Part shown: one piece after another, positions 25,206 through 37,589 of the stretch
Layout of the letters: each line of letters begins with the position of its first letter
Position numbering within the stretch: position 1 is the stretch's first letter
Source of the DNA: Tetrahymena elliotti 4EA
Lineage: Eukaryota > Ciliophora > Oligohymenophorea > Hymenostomatida > Tetrahymenidae
Direction of reading: 5' to 3'
DNA length: 64,000 bases
Assembly (NCBI GenBank): GCA_000231825.2
Contig: JH720359.1
Span: forward strand, 1-64,000
The notes under the pieces: generated by a model
Told to the model about the DNA's origin: nothing
The model's database searches: none
Seen by the model: the letters and a program-made list of their open reading frames with translations, nothing else
Program-made: the position numbers and the translations under genes

Positions 25206-28092
25206 ATGAAGCCTGCATCATTTTTTGACGACGATTATGGAAAATTACAAAAGAAAATCTGGGATCCTGTACCTGGTAATAAGACTGTTAGCAACCTTGA
25301 TACTGTATATTTATGCAATCAATTTTTTAAGAGATCAAAGAAAGTAGGTAAAGCTAAGCAAATCTACTACGTTCTTACTGAAGAAGGACTCTATTAAGTT
25401 AAAAAAAATGAAGTTATTTGTGGTTTTATGGATTTAACTTGCGTTAAGATGGACCTCTTGATCGAGGTTTAAGATGCTAAAACTATTGACACTAGCTTAG
25501 ACAGCAATCCTACCAATGTTCATGGATTCCGTCTTTCACGTAACGGTAAATCAATTGAATTCTACACAAATGATAACTTGCTCTACAAGAATTGGAAAAA
25601 TGTTCTTATCTATCGTTGTATTTAAAGCACATTCCATGAAGAGTTTATTGTAACTAAGATGATTGGTAAAGGTTCATTTGCTAAAGTCTATCTAGCAACT
25701 AAGAAGTCATAAAATATCTAATATGCAATTAAAGCCTTCAATAAAGAATTCATGCAAAATTAGCACAAGGGTAAAGAATCATTAATAAATGAAATTTCTA
25801 TCATGCGTTAATTGAATAACGATCATTTAATCCGTCTTTATGAAGTTTATGAGACCACCAACTCCATTTACTTTGTTGTAGATCTCTTAAATGGTGGTGA
25901 GCTTCTCCATCGTATTCGCGAAAAAGGATCTATAAATGAAAAAGAACTCCGTGTCCTCATTCGTAATCTTATTCTTGCCTTAGAGCATCTTCATTAGAAG
26001 AACATCATGCACAGAGATCTAAAGCCAGAAAATCTTCTTTTAAAATCCAAATAATCTGATTCTGAAATTGTAGTTGCTGACTTTGGTCTTGCCACTCGTA
26101 TTGATATTCCTAATATTTTGTTTAAACGTTGCGGTACTCCTGGTTTTGTAGCTCCAGAAGTTCTCCTTTACAAGGTAAATATATAATGGTTTTTAAATTT
26201 ATAGGACTTACTTAATCAGATAATCTCAGAAAACAAAACCAGTTTACAAATTATTCTATTCCAAATGCATTCAAAATGATTATTTAATATCAATAATCCT
26301 CTAATAATATCAAAATTTTGCCAGTTAGCATAATATACTCAGTAAATAAGCTTAATTTCTACTTTTTCAAAACATATTTAATAAGAAAGTAGATATAGCA
26401 AGAACCGAATCCTGTCATTATAAATTTTAAAGATTATTATAATCTTTTTTCAAAGCAAAACATCACTTATTTTAATGAATGGCTAACCTACTTCAAAATT
26501 TTTAGCCGTTTTAGCATAAGTAGCCATAAATCTAAAGATATTTTCCAAGCTTTACTAATTCATCATAAATTTTATATAGATGCTTATAAATAGTATAGCA
26601 AAAATACCTCATAATAAAAAAATACTTTCAAAAATTCGGCTTTATTATTTAGGTTTCTTTAAATATAAAAATATTTATTTAGAGTGATTCAAAATGGAAG
26701 TGGATTTTAAAAAGTGTCAAAAAATTAGGTTAAATTGATTCAATTTGAAATGATTTAGGAAATGAATCAAGTTAATACTTATAATAAAAGGAGTTTTAAC
26801 TGACCAACTAATCCCATAGTTCCATAGTTCAATAAAAAATATAAAAAAGGATTAAGAATAAGTAGCATAGCATATTATTAGATAAATGTAGCCTAACAAA
26901 AATAGCTTTTATTTAATTTAAATAATTTTTCTAACTAACTAAAAAAAAATAAAGAAATTAATCTGGTTTTGGTTTTGTTTTAGTCAATTTTTATTTGATT
27001 GAATAAATTTGATGCAATAAATAAAATTACTCAGCTTTTTTTTATTTTCAAAAAATAAAAAATTAATAGACAAGAATTTTCAAAATTGCTCTGAAATTTA
27101 AAATTAATCTGTTCTATTTTAGAGTTTTATTTTATTATTTGGAAATCCCCTTATTTTATTTCTACTTTTTTACCTAACAAACATTTAATTAACTTTTATT
27201 ATTTATTTGAATATAGGAAGGAGATCCATTTTACACTACCTAATGTGATATTTTCTCTGCTGGTATCATTTTCTATCTTCTATTAGTAGGAAAGTAGCCA
27301 TTCTAAGGTAAAGACTATAAGTAGATCTTAAGAGCTAATAAAGCCTGTGAAATTAGATATGATTTACCAGAATTTGAAAAAATCTCTAACCCTGCCAAAG
27401 ACTTACTCAAAAAAATGTTAGATGCTCGCCCTGAACACAGATATTCAGCTGCTTAATGCTTATAACATCCATTCTTACATCTTGATGGAGACTACTAACC
27501 TGCTGATATTTCTTGTGGCAGCTTAGGTTCATATGAAGTAGAATTTTTAGCTAATGTTCGTAACAAATAATTAGACTCTTAGGAAATGATTGGATCTCTT
27601 GCTTTACATTCAACTGGTAAACTACCTATGAATGGAAATGTTAATACTATCGGTTCTCTATCTACTTACTCGAACTCATCTATCACTAATCTTGAAAGAA
27701 AAAATACTAGTTCAGGCCCTGGTGCTAGTATCTTCAATAAAGGAAGATCTGACAGTATTGATTAAAATATGACTGGTACTCCTTCTAACCGCAAGTCCAA
27801 CAATAATTCTCTTTTCAAAGCAACATTAATCAAAAACAGTTATCACACTTCTTAATTCGGTGGTAATGAAGAAAGAAAAGGTAGAGATGATGAATATGAA
27901 GAAAACTGCGATGTTGGTGAAGAAAACTCTCCTGTTTGTAATTCAGTTAACAAAATGAATATAGAAAAATCAATGAAACACAATCCTTCTAAATGCGATG
28001 AAACATCTAACTCTCCTAAATCTGCAGGTACTATTGGTACTCCTACAAATGCTGCAAAGTACGGAAAATCTTCAATCGCAACAAAGAAATGA
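25206..28092 (+). CDS. PH-domain Ser/Thr protein kinase (CAMK/AGC-like)
   Basis: Two exons (25206-26174, 27217-28092) give 614 aa. Residues 35-145 form a PH-like domain (FFKRSKKVGKAKQIYYVLTE ... NLLYKNWKNVLIYR, with the C-terminal Trp). The kinase domain spans about 150-440: IGKGSFAKVYLA glycine loop, Lys176 in YAIKAF, Asp271 in HRDLKPENLL, Asp292 in DFGLATR, then CGTPGFVAPEVLLY (APE) and DIFSAGIIFYLLLVGKQPF. All catalytic residues are present, so it should be active. Substrate helices resemble the CaMK group; no calmodulin-binding site or EF-hand is evident. The C-terminal tail of about 165 residues is Ser/Asn/Thr-rich. The PH domain suggests recruitment to phosphoinositide membranes. GC-richer, biased codons imply strong expression. 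The single intron is 1,042 nt, far longer than any other here. Confidence 0.93.
26175..27216 (+). other. unusually long intron of the PH-domain kinase gene
   Basis: GTAAAT at the donor and TTTGAATATAG at the acceptor join VLLYK directly to EGDPFYTTQCDIFSAG, with kinase sequence continuous and in phase. The 1,042-nt body is AT-rich, contains no long open frame on either strand, and no RNA gene was recognised. Confidence 0.85.
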
Positions 28093-28889
28093 AATGAAGT
28101 GCTTAACGAGAGTGAAAAAGCAAACATACAAAAAATACTCAAAAAATAATAAATTGTATCGAAAAGAAAGAAACCTAGATTCTAAACTTATAACTAAAAT
28201 AATTATTTATTCATGATAGATAACATTTTTCTAAAGTAGTTAAAGTATATAGTTAGTTAAATTCACTCTCGCTCATTTATTCATTCATTCATCACTCTTT
28301 TAATATTTGTCTTATCATATCTATTAAACTTATATAATTATCAACTTATGTTCAAAATATTATCTCTTATGTTTTTCATCCCTTTTATCCATTTCTCAAC
28401 ACAACTTTCATAAAAATAATTCAAAAAAGTAAAAATACATTTCAAAATGCATATTTTTTGATATTTTTTAGTGAAGAAATATTCTTCATTTTAATAAATA
28501 AAAATATAAATTAAATAACTGTTAATATTCATTTTCCAACAATTAAATTCATTTCAAAATTAATAATTTTTTTCTGATATGACTTTTCTTTCATCCTCCT
28601 TTATGTAAAAATTGTTAAAGTCTAAAGCCGTATTAAGAGGTACCCCTTTTTTTTAAATAATTAATTTTAATAAACAAAAAATAATAATTTAAAAAAATAA
28701 GAAGTTTATTAGAATTTATATGTGTTCTTAAGCATAAAGATCAAAAAAGTAATTTTTAAACACAACTAAAAGCAATATTTTCAGAAGGGATATAAATAAA
28801 TATGAATTAATTGTAGGGAGTAAATATTTTTAATAATTTAGAAATTTGTTTGATAAATTAGGTAATGTAATTTATTTTTTGAAAGAAAT
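28093..28889. other. intergenic between convergent genes
   Basis: Spacer between the 3' ends of the kinase and the gamma-tubulin complex gene. A TCATT-rich simple tract lies near 28270-28295. No gene is supported; the plus frame at 27998-28216 is a shadow of the kinase tail. Confidence 0.5.
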
Positions 28890-31800
28890 TCAAATAAATT
28901 CTAAAATTGATTAATTATTGAATAAATAAAAGATATTTACATTCTTATTTTAATCCTATGTCCCCATATTTCTACAAAAAGGTTATAATTAGAATATTAT
29001 GTCTATCAAAATTGGCTTTAAGAGAAGCAAAATCAGATTTTATTCTTTCAAGTTCACCTCTCATTGTATATATATCAAGTGTTTCAGTTGCTTCCAACCT
29101 CTAGATTAAGGCATGAAAATCGCAACAATATTTTAATAAATTAGAAATAATTGGGAAGATATTTTCTGTTTTTTTTGAAAGGAAACACAAGTCAGCAATT
29201 TTCTTTAAATATTGCTTGTGCATATCTATGAAGCTGGCTATATTATATTCTTTAGAAACTTCTTCTAAGAATTGTTTTGTTGTTTCTTATATTATCATCA
29301 CAAAAGTAGAGAACTAAAATGAATTTGTGAAATTTAAAAATTATTTTTAAAGTAAACACATTTTCCATTTTATTTTTTTAATTTCCTTGTTTAGTCTATT
29401 TTACTCTTTTTTATCTACTTCTTCATCCATTTGGTTATTTCCTTTATAAGCTTCATCTTCATCAGAGTCAGAATATACATTTTTTTATGATTTTTGTTAT
29501 TTTTATTTTCCATAAACAATATTCAACTTATTTCTCATTCTTGAATCATCAAAAAACCTCATTTTCTTGAGATAATAGCTGTTTTATATCAAATTAATAA
29601 AGTAATTTTTCAGAATAATTTTTAAATTTACTTTTTATCAAGTAAGAAATGTTACGATTTCTTTAAGAGTAATAAAAATTAAAATATGTGATTGTATAAA
29701 AACATAGAATCTTAATCAAATATAGCATCTAATGGGTAAGGAGCCTTTGTTATAAAAATATTATTTTTTAAATAATCAAATTACAATAAAATTACTTCAA
29801 ATTTAATTTTTAAGTTTTTTAGATAGGTGTTAATAGGATCATGAAGAACTTCAATAGAAAAATAATCACTTAGGCTTCTGATAAAAGGTTAGTTTGAATG
29901 AGTTAAAAGTTCTTTGAAATAGTTCTTTAAACTGGATGAATTTTTAAGTGTATCATAAGTCTCTAAATTATCAAATAAATAGTTTAAAAACTCTGTACTT
30001 ATGAAACCATTTTCCATAAAATAAATATGTCTTAAAGCTTAGAAGTGATCTAATAACTTAAAGTCATTCATTAAAATAGATCCTAAATACTATTTAACTT
30101 TTTTATCCATTTAATTTAAACTAAACTCAATTGACAAATCAAACAATCTCATAAATTAACTTGTAAATCCTTCCCTTTCAATCAATTAGTTAATCTTTTT
30201 ATTCAGGCTAATTTTTTCATTTTTTTAAACTACATTTGTGTTTTATTGCTAATTTATATCAATTATATTTTAAAAAATTAACAAAAACTAAATTATGTTA
30301 CTTAAAGATCTGGAATGACTTAATTCAAAAATGAATCCTAAATAGTAAACACAGATTAATTAAATATTTCACTGTGATTCATTGTAAAAATGTTGAAAGG
30401 ATTATCTTTGACTTTTGAATTATCTAATTCCTCCAGCATTTAATTTTCATCAACTAATATTGACTGATGCAAAGAGTTTTTATCTAAATTGAAGTTATTC
30501 GTTTAATCCTTCAATTAAAAGATATCTCTATCTTTTTATTACTTAAATTAATTCTTTTATTTTAATATCTAAGATATACTCAGTTTCTTTAAAAATGACT
30601 AAGGCTAATCTTTATTTTTATGCTATTAAGTTTGTGTTTTTTATAACAATAATTAATTTTTTATTTGTCCTTTTTCTTAGCCTAAACTTTTTTAATTTTC
30701 TGGAGTTATTTAATTACTTTTTTGAGTTTATTTAAGTGATTCAATCTAAGACTATTAACTGGCTTCTATTTTCTCAATAGCTTTAGATATTTAGTTTTTA
30801 ATTTATTCTCTAATGTCTTCAATTTTAAGCTTTTTTTCAATAAATATTTTTAATTTATTTTTTTAGTTATTTAATTTTACCTTTTGCTCTACAAATACTC
30901 GCTGGTCATGCTCATTTAGGATATATCCAATTAATCTTACATTCTTTCCGATTTGAAGGATTGTTTATTCAAATTTTTATAAAAATTAAGGAGTAGCACT
31001 TTTACTTTGAGATTACTCGCCCTTTTTTAATAGAGATTAGGTTTAATAATTTTTTTACTAACAAATTTACTTCGTAGAGTCTTATAGAAAAATCCTTGAC
31101 CCAATTAATCTAATGGTCAATATGTTGATAAATTGATTAAGTCTATTGTTAATTTTAGTTACTAATGTTATTTTTTATGAAGAACTCAGAGTACTTATCA
31201 TAAAAAAATCCTCCATGCAGCCAATCATTCAAAATAGAAAGATATGGTTCTATTGAAAGAATAAATAGTTAACAATTAAGCTATTACAAATGAGATTATT
31301 CACAATAATGTTAGCTATTAATTTAAAGTTAGAAGTATAAAAAATCAATAACTTAGCATGATATATAACTCTGAACATTTTTATTATCCTCAAGCTAATT
31401 TTAGGTACTTTCATCAATCATCTCCATATTTAAATCTTTTGAATTCTGTTTCTTGAAAATATCAATAGCTCCTTCTAATGTGTTCATCATCATTCTCATT
31501 TCCATTTGATACTCTCTTAACCCTCTAAATAATTCTATTAAAGATACTGTTTTGTCAAGCATAAATTTATATTTTTCTTCAAGTGTTACTTAAATTTCAT
31601 TTCTCTTGACTAATTAATGATTTTAAAAAAAATTATTTTTATTAAAAAATAAAACAAATTAAATAGAAATATAAATGAGTACTTTATGCAGACTAGTGTA
31701 AAAAAACCAAGTGGAAAGCATTTAAGAACTACTAAAATTATTAGTAAAAAGCTTAAATTGATGCTAAAAAGGCTTAGAAAGTTGTTCCTATTTCAATTTT

Positions 31801-33402
31801 ATCATACTGCTCTCTATAAAATTAGAACTTTATAAGTTAATTGGCAAATTCTATACAGCAATCAATCATATTTTCCAATGTTGAGGGTGTTAAATGGTTT
31901 ACTTAAATTTTCTTTTTGAGCTTAAATTCAGGAGGAGACTCTCCAACTAAAACAAATGTTTAGCTCGGTTAATTTTAAAGCATCAAGATAATATCTTATA
32001 TAATTTAACGTTCTGTTTTATTTTAGTATATCCAATGATTCAACTATACTTAAGAATCTGCAATTGAGCTAGATTGATTATTTATAGTTCTACTTAAATT
32101 TTCTTTTATATAACTTTCATAGATTTATGCTAAGCTATTTGGGTCTTTAAATAAGTCATTCTTTGTAAATTATCTTGCTGCCAAAAAAATTTATTTTTCT
32201 TCTTCTTTTTTTTATTCTGATAAAAATTCTTCATAGCTTCTTTTTTGTAAAGATGATTTTTTTAATATACTTTGTTATGTAATATTCCAGAATGATTAAT
32301 TTGTTTGCATTCCTCCTAAATATGCACTAGAAGCATTTTCATTTTAATGTTTTCCATGATCATAAGTATCATTTTGATTTAAATTAGTAACTTAAAGTAT
32401 TGAGTCTTTTTATCTGTTAATACCTGAATCATTAACATTTCTAAATGATACCATTTTGCTTTAATCAACTGATTTATCTACTATTGAAATATTTGACTTA
32501 TTTTTTATTATTCCTTACTTCTTTGTTATCTGATTATCATTACTAAATATATCAAACTTTTTTTATTCAATAATGCTAGAATTTTAGTTTTCAAATTTTG
32601 ATTTATCATCTTAAATTAATTCTGTATGACTTTCCAATTCTTCTTCTTCTTCTTCATCGATCTCACTTTCCTCACTACTACTTTCAAAGACATAATCTTC
32701 ATCATATTTCTATTGAAATAATAATTCATAAAATAAAGAAACAGAATATTTATTTACTTAAAGTAAGGCCTTTTACTATTCTAATATCTATTTATCTTAA
32801 ATTTATAGTCTTAGATCAGCTATTTACATAGAATCTTAAAAACTTAACTAAGTTTATTACTTCTCAGCATTTGCTTTGTATTTTTAGTCAAAATCATCTG
32901 CTTCTTAACTTGAAGAAATAGGATTATTTGACATTAGTAGTAAGAATTATAGAATTGAATAATGGATATCAGGTACATGTGGTTTTAGCTTTTTTTCCAT
33001 AAATTTATCAACCAATTTTTATAATTTCTCTGCTTTGCTATTCTATAAATGTATCTCAAACTTTTCATGCAATCTTAAGAATTTTTTATAAATATAATTT
33101 AAAAAACTATTAAAATAAAGCTTTAGTAAACAATATTTACCCATTCAACTCACGCTTTACTCTAAATTTATCAACTGTGAGAAATCTATGATTTTTTATG
33201 TTAGAAATAATATATTCAAATGCAATAGTAAAGTTCTCATCAGTTTCCTAATTTAGAAATAGTGTACTATTAATAAATTCAATATCGAAAAAAATGCACA
33301 AGTTACATCAAAGTCTGTCATGGAGCTAATTAAACTTTTAACCAACGTTTGAATTTATATTTCAATCCTAGTTTTATAATCAGGTTCTATCCTTGTAGCC
33401 AT
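28890..33402 (-). CDS. gamma-tubulin complex component (Spc97/Spc98 family, GCP5/6-like)
   Basis: A large multi-exon minus-strand gene from ATG at 33402 (MATRIEPDYKTRIEIQ) to TGA at 28890. Family features in order: an N-terminal helical region (ENFTIAFEYIISNIKNHRFL), acidic linker, ILNDWLHGGFFYDKYSEFFI (the GRIP1 signature), FLQKFEQTILQIGKNVRLIG, a long charged Gln/Lys insert, then GRIP2: KLLDHFQALRHIYFMENGF, APYPLDAIFDQDSMFLYNHI, YYLKKMRFFDDSRMRNKLN, IKWKMCLLQKQFLNF and YLKKIADLCFLSKKTENIF. The C-terminus ends LQKYGDIGLKQEQFI. Introns confirmed by phase include 30249-30301, 29579-29631 and 28901-28940; others in the N-terminal half were not fixed exactly. These proteins build the gamma-tubulin ring that nucleates microtubules at basal bodies. 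Length and inserts favour GCP5/6 over GCP2/3/4, which is inference. Confidence 0.88.
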
Positions 33403-33938
33403 TTTAATGATAAGATTTGCTAATATTTTCTAAGTCTAATTTACTTGGTTTTTAATAAATAAAAATTTGAAAAATTTATAATAGATCTTAAATTTAAAAA
33501 TCAACTACAAATTATCAAGAATTATTAAATTCTGCCAATAATTTATGAAATAATTATTAATATTTTTCGCGCTTCTAGTCCAAACAAAAATTAAAAAAAA
33601 TTATTACAAAAAATCTTAATTTATTCAAATTCTAAAATTTTTGAAAAATATTTTAAAATTGCTTTTTTCATTTTCTTCAAAAAATATTTTAGCCAATTTT
33701 TTCAGTAACAAATTTTTTTGTTTTTTTTATTTAAAAAATAATTTTGATAAATTAAAAAAATTCTAACAAAAAAATAGACAAAAGATACTTCTACCTCAAA
33801 ATCAAATAAAATCTATTAAAACAGTAAAATTAATTAATCAAAAAGAATTAAAAGGTTATACTAACTATGTATTATGTATGAAGGATATATATAATACTTT
33901 AACTAATGTTATATAATATATTTATAATTTTCTTAAAT
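33403..33938. other. intergenic, AT-rich
   Basis: Short spacer between two minus-strand genes, with long A and T runs. Nothing supported. Confidence 0.5.
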
Positions 33939-34607
33939 TCAAACTAATTTCTTTTCAGCAGCTAAGTCATAGAGTTAGCCAACACTTAAGTCCTTGTTTT
34001 CCAAGACTAGAGTTCTCAAACCTGAACTGGTCTTACCAGCAAGTCTGCAAAGTTATTCGAACTTAGTGTCAAGATTACCACCTAGAGGTTCAAGCTTTTC
34101 AGTTGTTCCATTAGTAATTTAGTAGGACTAGGGTCCAGTTAAGACTTGAGGAGCTTCTCCTTGTTTTCTGATAATCTTATAGCAGTTTTGAGGGTTATGG
34201 CTATCATATTACTCTTCAATTTCCATATCAGGAGTCTTGTAGTGGACTCTCTTGAATACCTTGCTGTCAGTACTAGTAGTGGTTTAGTCATTATTCTAAA
34301 TTTATGGTTGGTTTTTCTTATCTTCTTGAATCTTAGCAATCTTTTAAGCGATTTCTGCTTTCTTCTATTCAATTTGTTCTTTGGTCTTCTTCAATTGTTC
34401 AATTTGATTTTCATGGCTTTTAATTTGATGGTGTACTCTGTTTTCGTAGTTGTTGAGTTGAGTAAGATTTCTCTTAAGTTGGTCTTCCTTGGTCAAGAAA
34501 AAGTCATCATGGCTAGTGAAGTTGGAGAAAAAGTCATCATGATCAAAGATAGAGTCAAAAGTTCTATCAATATCGTCAAAGAAGTTGTTTCTACGAGAAA
34601 GGAACAT
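33939..34607 (-). CDS. 222-aa protein of unknown function, probably highly expressed
   Basis: An intronless minus-strand ORF (ATG at 34607, TGA at 33939-33941). Codons are visibly GC-richer than in neighbours (AAG, GAC, ACC, TTC favoured), a sign of high expression in ciliates. The N-terminus is rich in Phe/Asp (MFLSRRNNFFDDIDRTFDSI, then a repeated HDDFF). Residues 48-95 form a coiled coil (LKRNLTQLNNYENRVHHQIK; EQLKKTKEQIEQKKAEIAQK). A Gln/Thr linker leads to a C-terminal part with VFKRVHYKTPDMEIEEQYDS, KLEPLGGNLDTKFEQLCRLA and GQLYDLAAEKKLV, which looks folded. I do not recognise the family. The plus-strand ORF at 34146-34652 is its shadow. Confidence 0.85.
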
Positions 34608-35334
34608 TTTTTTGCTTTGGTTTGTTTTTTGCTATTTATTATGAAGTATTAGTAGATGTTTTTGTTTTGTTTTATTTTTAATTGAATTATTTGGTGAATC
34701 AAAAGATTGAATAGCTGATTTTTATAGCAAAAAATTAGAAATTTAGTAGATTCGATATTTTATAATATTACAATAAACAATTTCCAAATATGATAAGAAA
34801 TATCTTAAATTATAATAGATTGGAAATTGATTATTAATCAATCATCTTATAATTATCAAAAAAAAGAAAAATAGAATCAAAATCTTGAAAATTAATTCAG
34901 GATTTATGTAATTAATACTAATTTAATTTTATTATAAAAATATTCAAGCAATAATTTATAAAAATTTAAATTATAGTAGGTTTATTATTTAAATGTTGCC
35001 ATTTTATCATAGGTATTTCCAAACAAGAGATAGTTTTACACTACTTTATAGGTGTTTTTATAAAAAATAAAATCGTTTTATTTAAGAGATAGAAATACAA
35101 AACATTTAACAAATAATATTGAAATAAATGCACTTATTAGTAATTAAAATAATCTCAAATTAATTCAAAAAAAAGTGTAAGTTTTCAAGAATAAGCTTGT
35201 TGTATTTATGGCTTCCTTAAAAATTATTTATTCACTAATCTCTCAAATGTTATTTAGTGTTTTTGACAATTAAAATAGTTTTAAACATTCGTAGAGAATC
35301 ATTTTATCAGTTCATTCATGTTATTTGTAATAAC
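34608..35334. other. intergenic, AT-rich
   Basis: Spacer upstream of the highly expressed 222-aa gene, so it should contain its promoter. It is AT-rich with no recognisable motif or gene. Confidence 0.5.
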
Positions 35335-37289
35335 TCAGAGATATTTTTTGATATCTTAGACAAAGTTGACATATACTAAATATTTCTAAAGAATCTTTAT
35401 TTAAGATTCTATTATTCTTCTCTAATAAAATCTAATAACCCTCAAGCTCTTTTCAAACCTTTACTTACTGTCATATCTTTTCATTTTATAGGTGTAAATA
35501 TTCTTCCAGTCATCGCTCAGCTTTCCTCGCTCATTAATTAGAATCTCCAAAAACTTTAAGTAATCTTTTTGTTAAAATAAAATATTTTGTTTCAAAATTA
35601 TAAATTCATTTTACCTATCTTTCCCAATCTTGTGTATTTTTCGTCTGAGCTTAAATCATTTTCGATTTGCTTGAACTCAAATTATTTGCCTTTATTAAGC
35701 AAGAAGTAGTGTCTCAGTGAAAAGATTTAAAGTAATTAATAATCTAATTAACCAGCCTTTAATTTTACAATTGGATTTTAAAGATTCATCTGCTGGGCTA
35801 TTTTCTATTAGGTTTCACTTTTATAAATTTATGTTGTATTAACTTTAATTAATAGACTATCACTATCTAAATTTTCATTGACCAATCTTAATTAATTACC
35901 ATTAGTAAAAAATAATAAAAAAACCATCAGAAATATTCATATAAATTTTCTTTCTATAAAAAATACCCAAAATTCATAAATTGCTCTAAAGATGATTCAT
36001 GTCTTGGAACTATGAAAAAGAATTCTTCTTTTAAGAAATCACAGTCACTATATATATACAACTATTGCTCTTCTTAATTTATTTTTATATGGTCATTTGG
36101 AGAATCAGTAATCGTGCAAAGTCTTTATAATATTTAATGCTTATTAGATGGACCTTATTCTTTTAAAATTAAAATTTGATAATAACTTTATATTTTTACT
36201 TGAAAAAGTATTAAAAAAGAATATTCTATCTTAATAAAGCCCATAGACATAGATGGGTTTTTAGATTAAAAACTAAAATATTTCACATAAAACACTTTTG
36301 CTCTTCAAAGAAATATTGGAGAGTAATTTATCTACGTTTTGAAGTATTTAGAAAATAAAATTCTATAGAATATGTATGCCTAAATAAATCTATATTTGTT
36401 AGAAAGTTAAGATAGATAAATTAGGTAAATTTGATAGCAATAAAAATCTAAATATCTATCTAATCATAAATTATAAAAATATTCTGAAATTACAAAAGTA
36501 AAATTACATTTTTTGTTTTTGAAAGTCGAAATGTTTTAAAAAATTAAAAAAAATATTACATATCAATTCAAAGAAAGGGATTATAATAGGAAGTAATTTT
36601 TCTTCTCTATTGAAAATGGTTTGACCGTAATTCAAAAAAACAGTGTTTTATTTAATGAAGGCAATAGCTTTTTAAATTTCAGATCTATCAAAATCATGCT
36701 TGTTTAATAAAGCACCTTCATTAATTTCTAAGCTTTTAATGACTAACTATGTTATTTCTATTAAACCTTCAATTTACTAAAATATATTATTAATATATTA
36801 TGCGTCAACATAATAAAGCTTTTATTAGAGTTATTCTAAAGCCTTTTGCTAATCCCAAAAAACAATAGAAGCCTTATTGACATACTCTAAATTGAGATAC
36901 TCGTTTAGAAATTTAGTGCGTGAGTCTTCTTAATTTTTTTCAGACTTTAAAAAGAGGACTAAAAAAACAAAGTTTACTGTCTAAATAACATTTTGGTCAT
37001 TCACTCTTAGCTCATTTGTAAGAATTCTTTCAACTTTATCTCTATGAGGGTACTCGTGAAAAGGAGTCATACAATAAGTCAAAGGAATAGATGATAAAGG
37101 TTATCCTCTAAATATATACTCATCTCTTACAATAATTTTAAAAGAACCATGTCCTTTACTATATTCTATTTAAAGAGAATCTTTGTAGAACTTGTTAAAG
37201 TTATCCCTGACAAAATCTATTTGATCTTCATCCAAATTATACTTTATGATAATAAAAACGTAAACAATAAAACACAGTTATAACAGCAT
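35335..37289 (-). CDS. SET-domain methyltransferase-like protein (RLSMT/SETD3 type) with N-terminal hydrophobic segment
   Basis: Minus-strand gene from ATG at 37289 to TGA at 35335. The N-terminus MLLQLCFIVYVFIIIKYNLD is a hydrophobic signal or anchor. The next part follows the Rubisco-LSMT/SETD plan: SFKIIVRDEYIFRGQPLSSI with an IP-type motif, NFVFLVLFLKSEKNQ followed by VFWDQQKALEQL (the inserted helices), EEKLLPIIIPFFELI where the fold enters the core, and FFFIVPRHESSLEQFMNFGY plus FLQKEN, resembling the terminal YG...sN..LL.nYGF. A helical C-terminus follows (LLQIFSLRHYFLLNKGKQFE). The usual NH(S/D) motif is not clearly visible, so either an exon in the 36.1-36.55 kb stretch was missed or the catalytic core has diverged. 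Family call is moderate; intron borders were not all fixed. Confidence 0.6.
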
Positions 37290-37589
37290 TACATTAAATA
37301 AACAGTTAAATTATATTTTACTTCAAAGCAATAAGAACATACAGAAATGATCAAAATTATTTTAAATATAGCTAAAATCTTATTTTAAATTATCATGATT
37401 CTTTAATTGTAAATGATCTTTAGTTTTGTTGTAATTTATTTTATACTTCTTCTCTTTTTGTTTAATTAAAGTGCTAAAAAAAGGATATTTTAGATATTAT
37501 TTCAAACAAAGATACGTTAAAAAACAAAACAAATAAAAAGCATAATATGTTTAATTTTCCTGTTTATTTATTAAAATATTTCTTTTTTT

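Noticed and set aside
26390..26425. tRNA-like T-arm in the long kinase intron
   Set aside because: The sequence near GAACCGAATCC lacks the invariant TTCRA arrangement on either strand and no cloverleaf could be drawn.
27852..28142. 96-aa minus-strand ORF
   Set aside because: It is antisense to the C-terminal tail of the PH-domain kinase and has no independent support.
34146..34652. 168-aa hydrophobic plus-strand ORF
   Set aside because: It lies opposite the codon-biased 222-aa minus-strand gene; its Leu/Phe richness is the complement of Lys/Glu codons.
36216..36246. Short hairpin (AAGCCCAT / ATGGGTTT) as a structured RNA
   Set aside because: It is a single 8-bp stem inside a probable intron or exon of the SET-like gene; too short to support.
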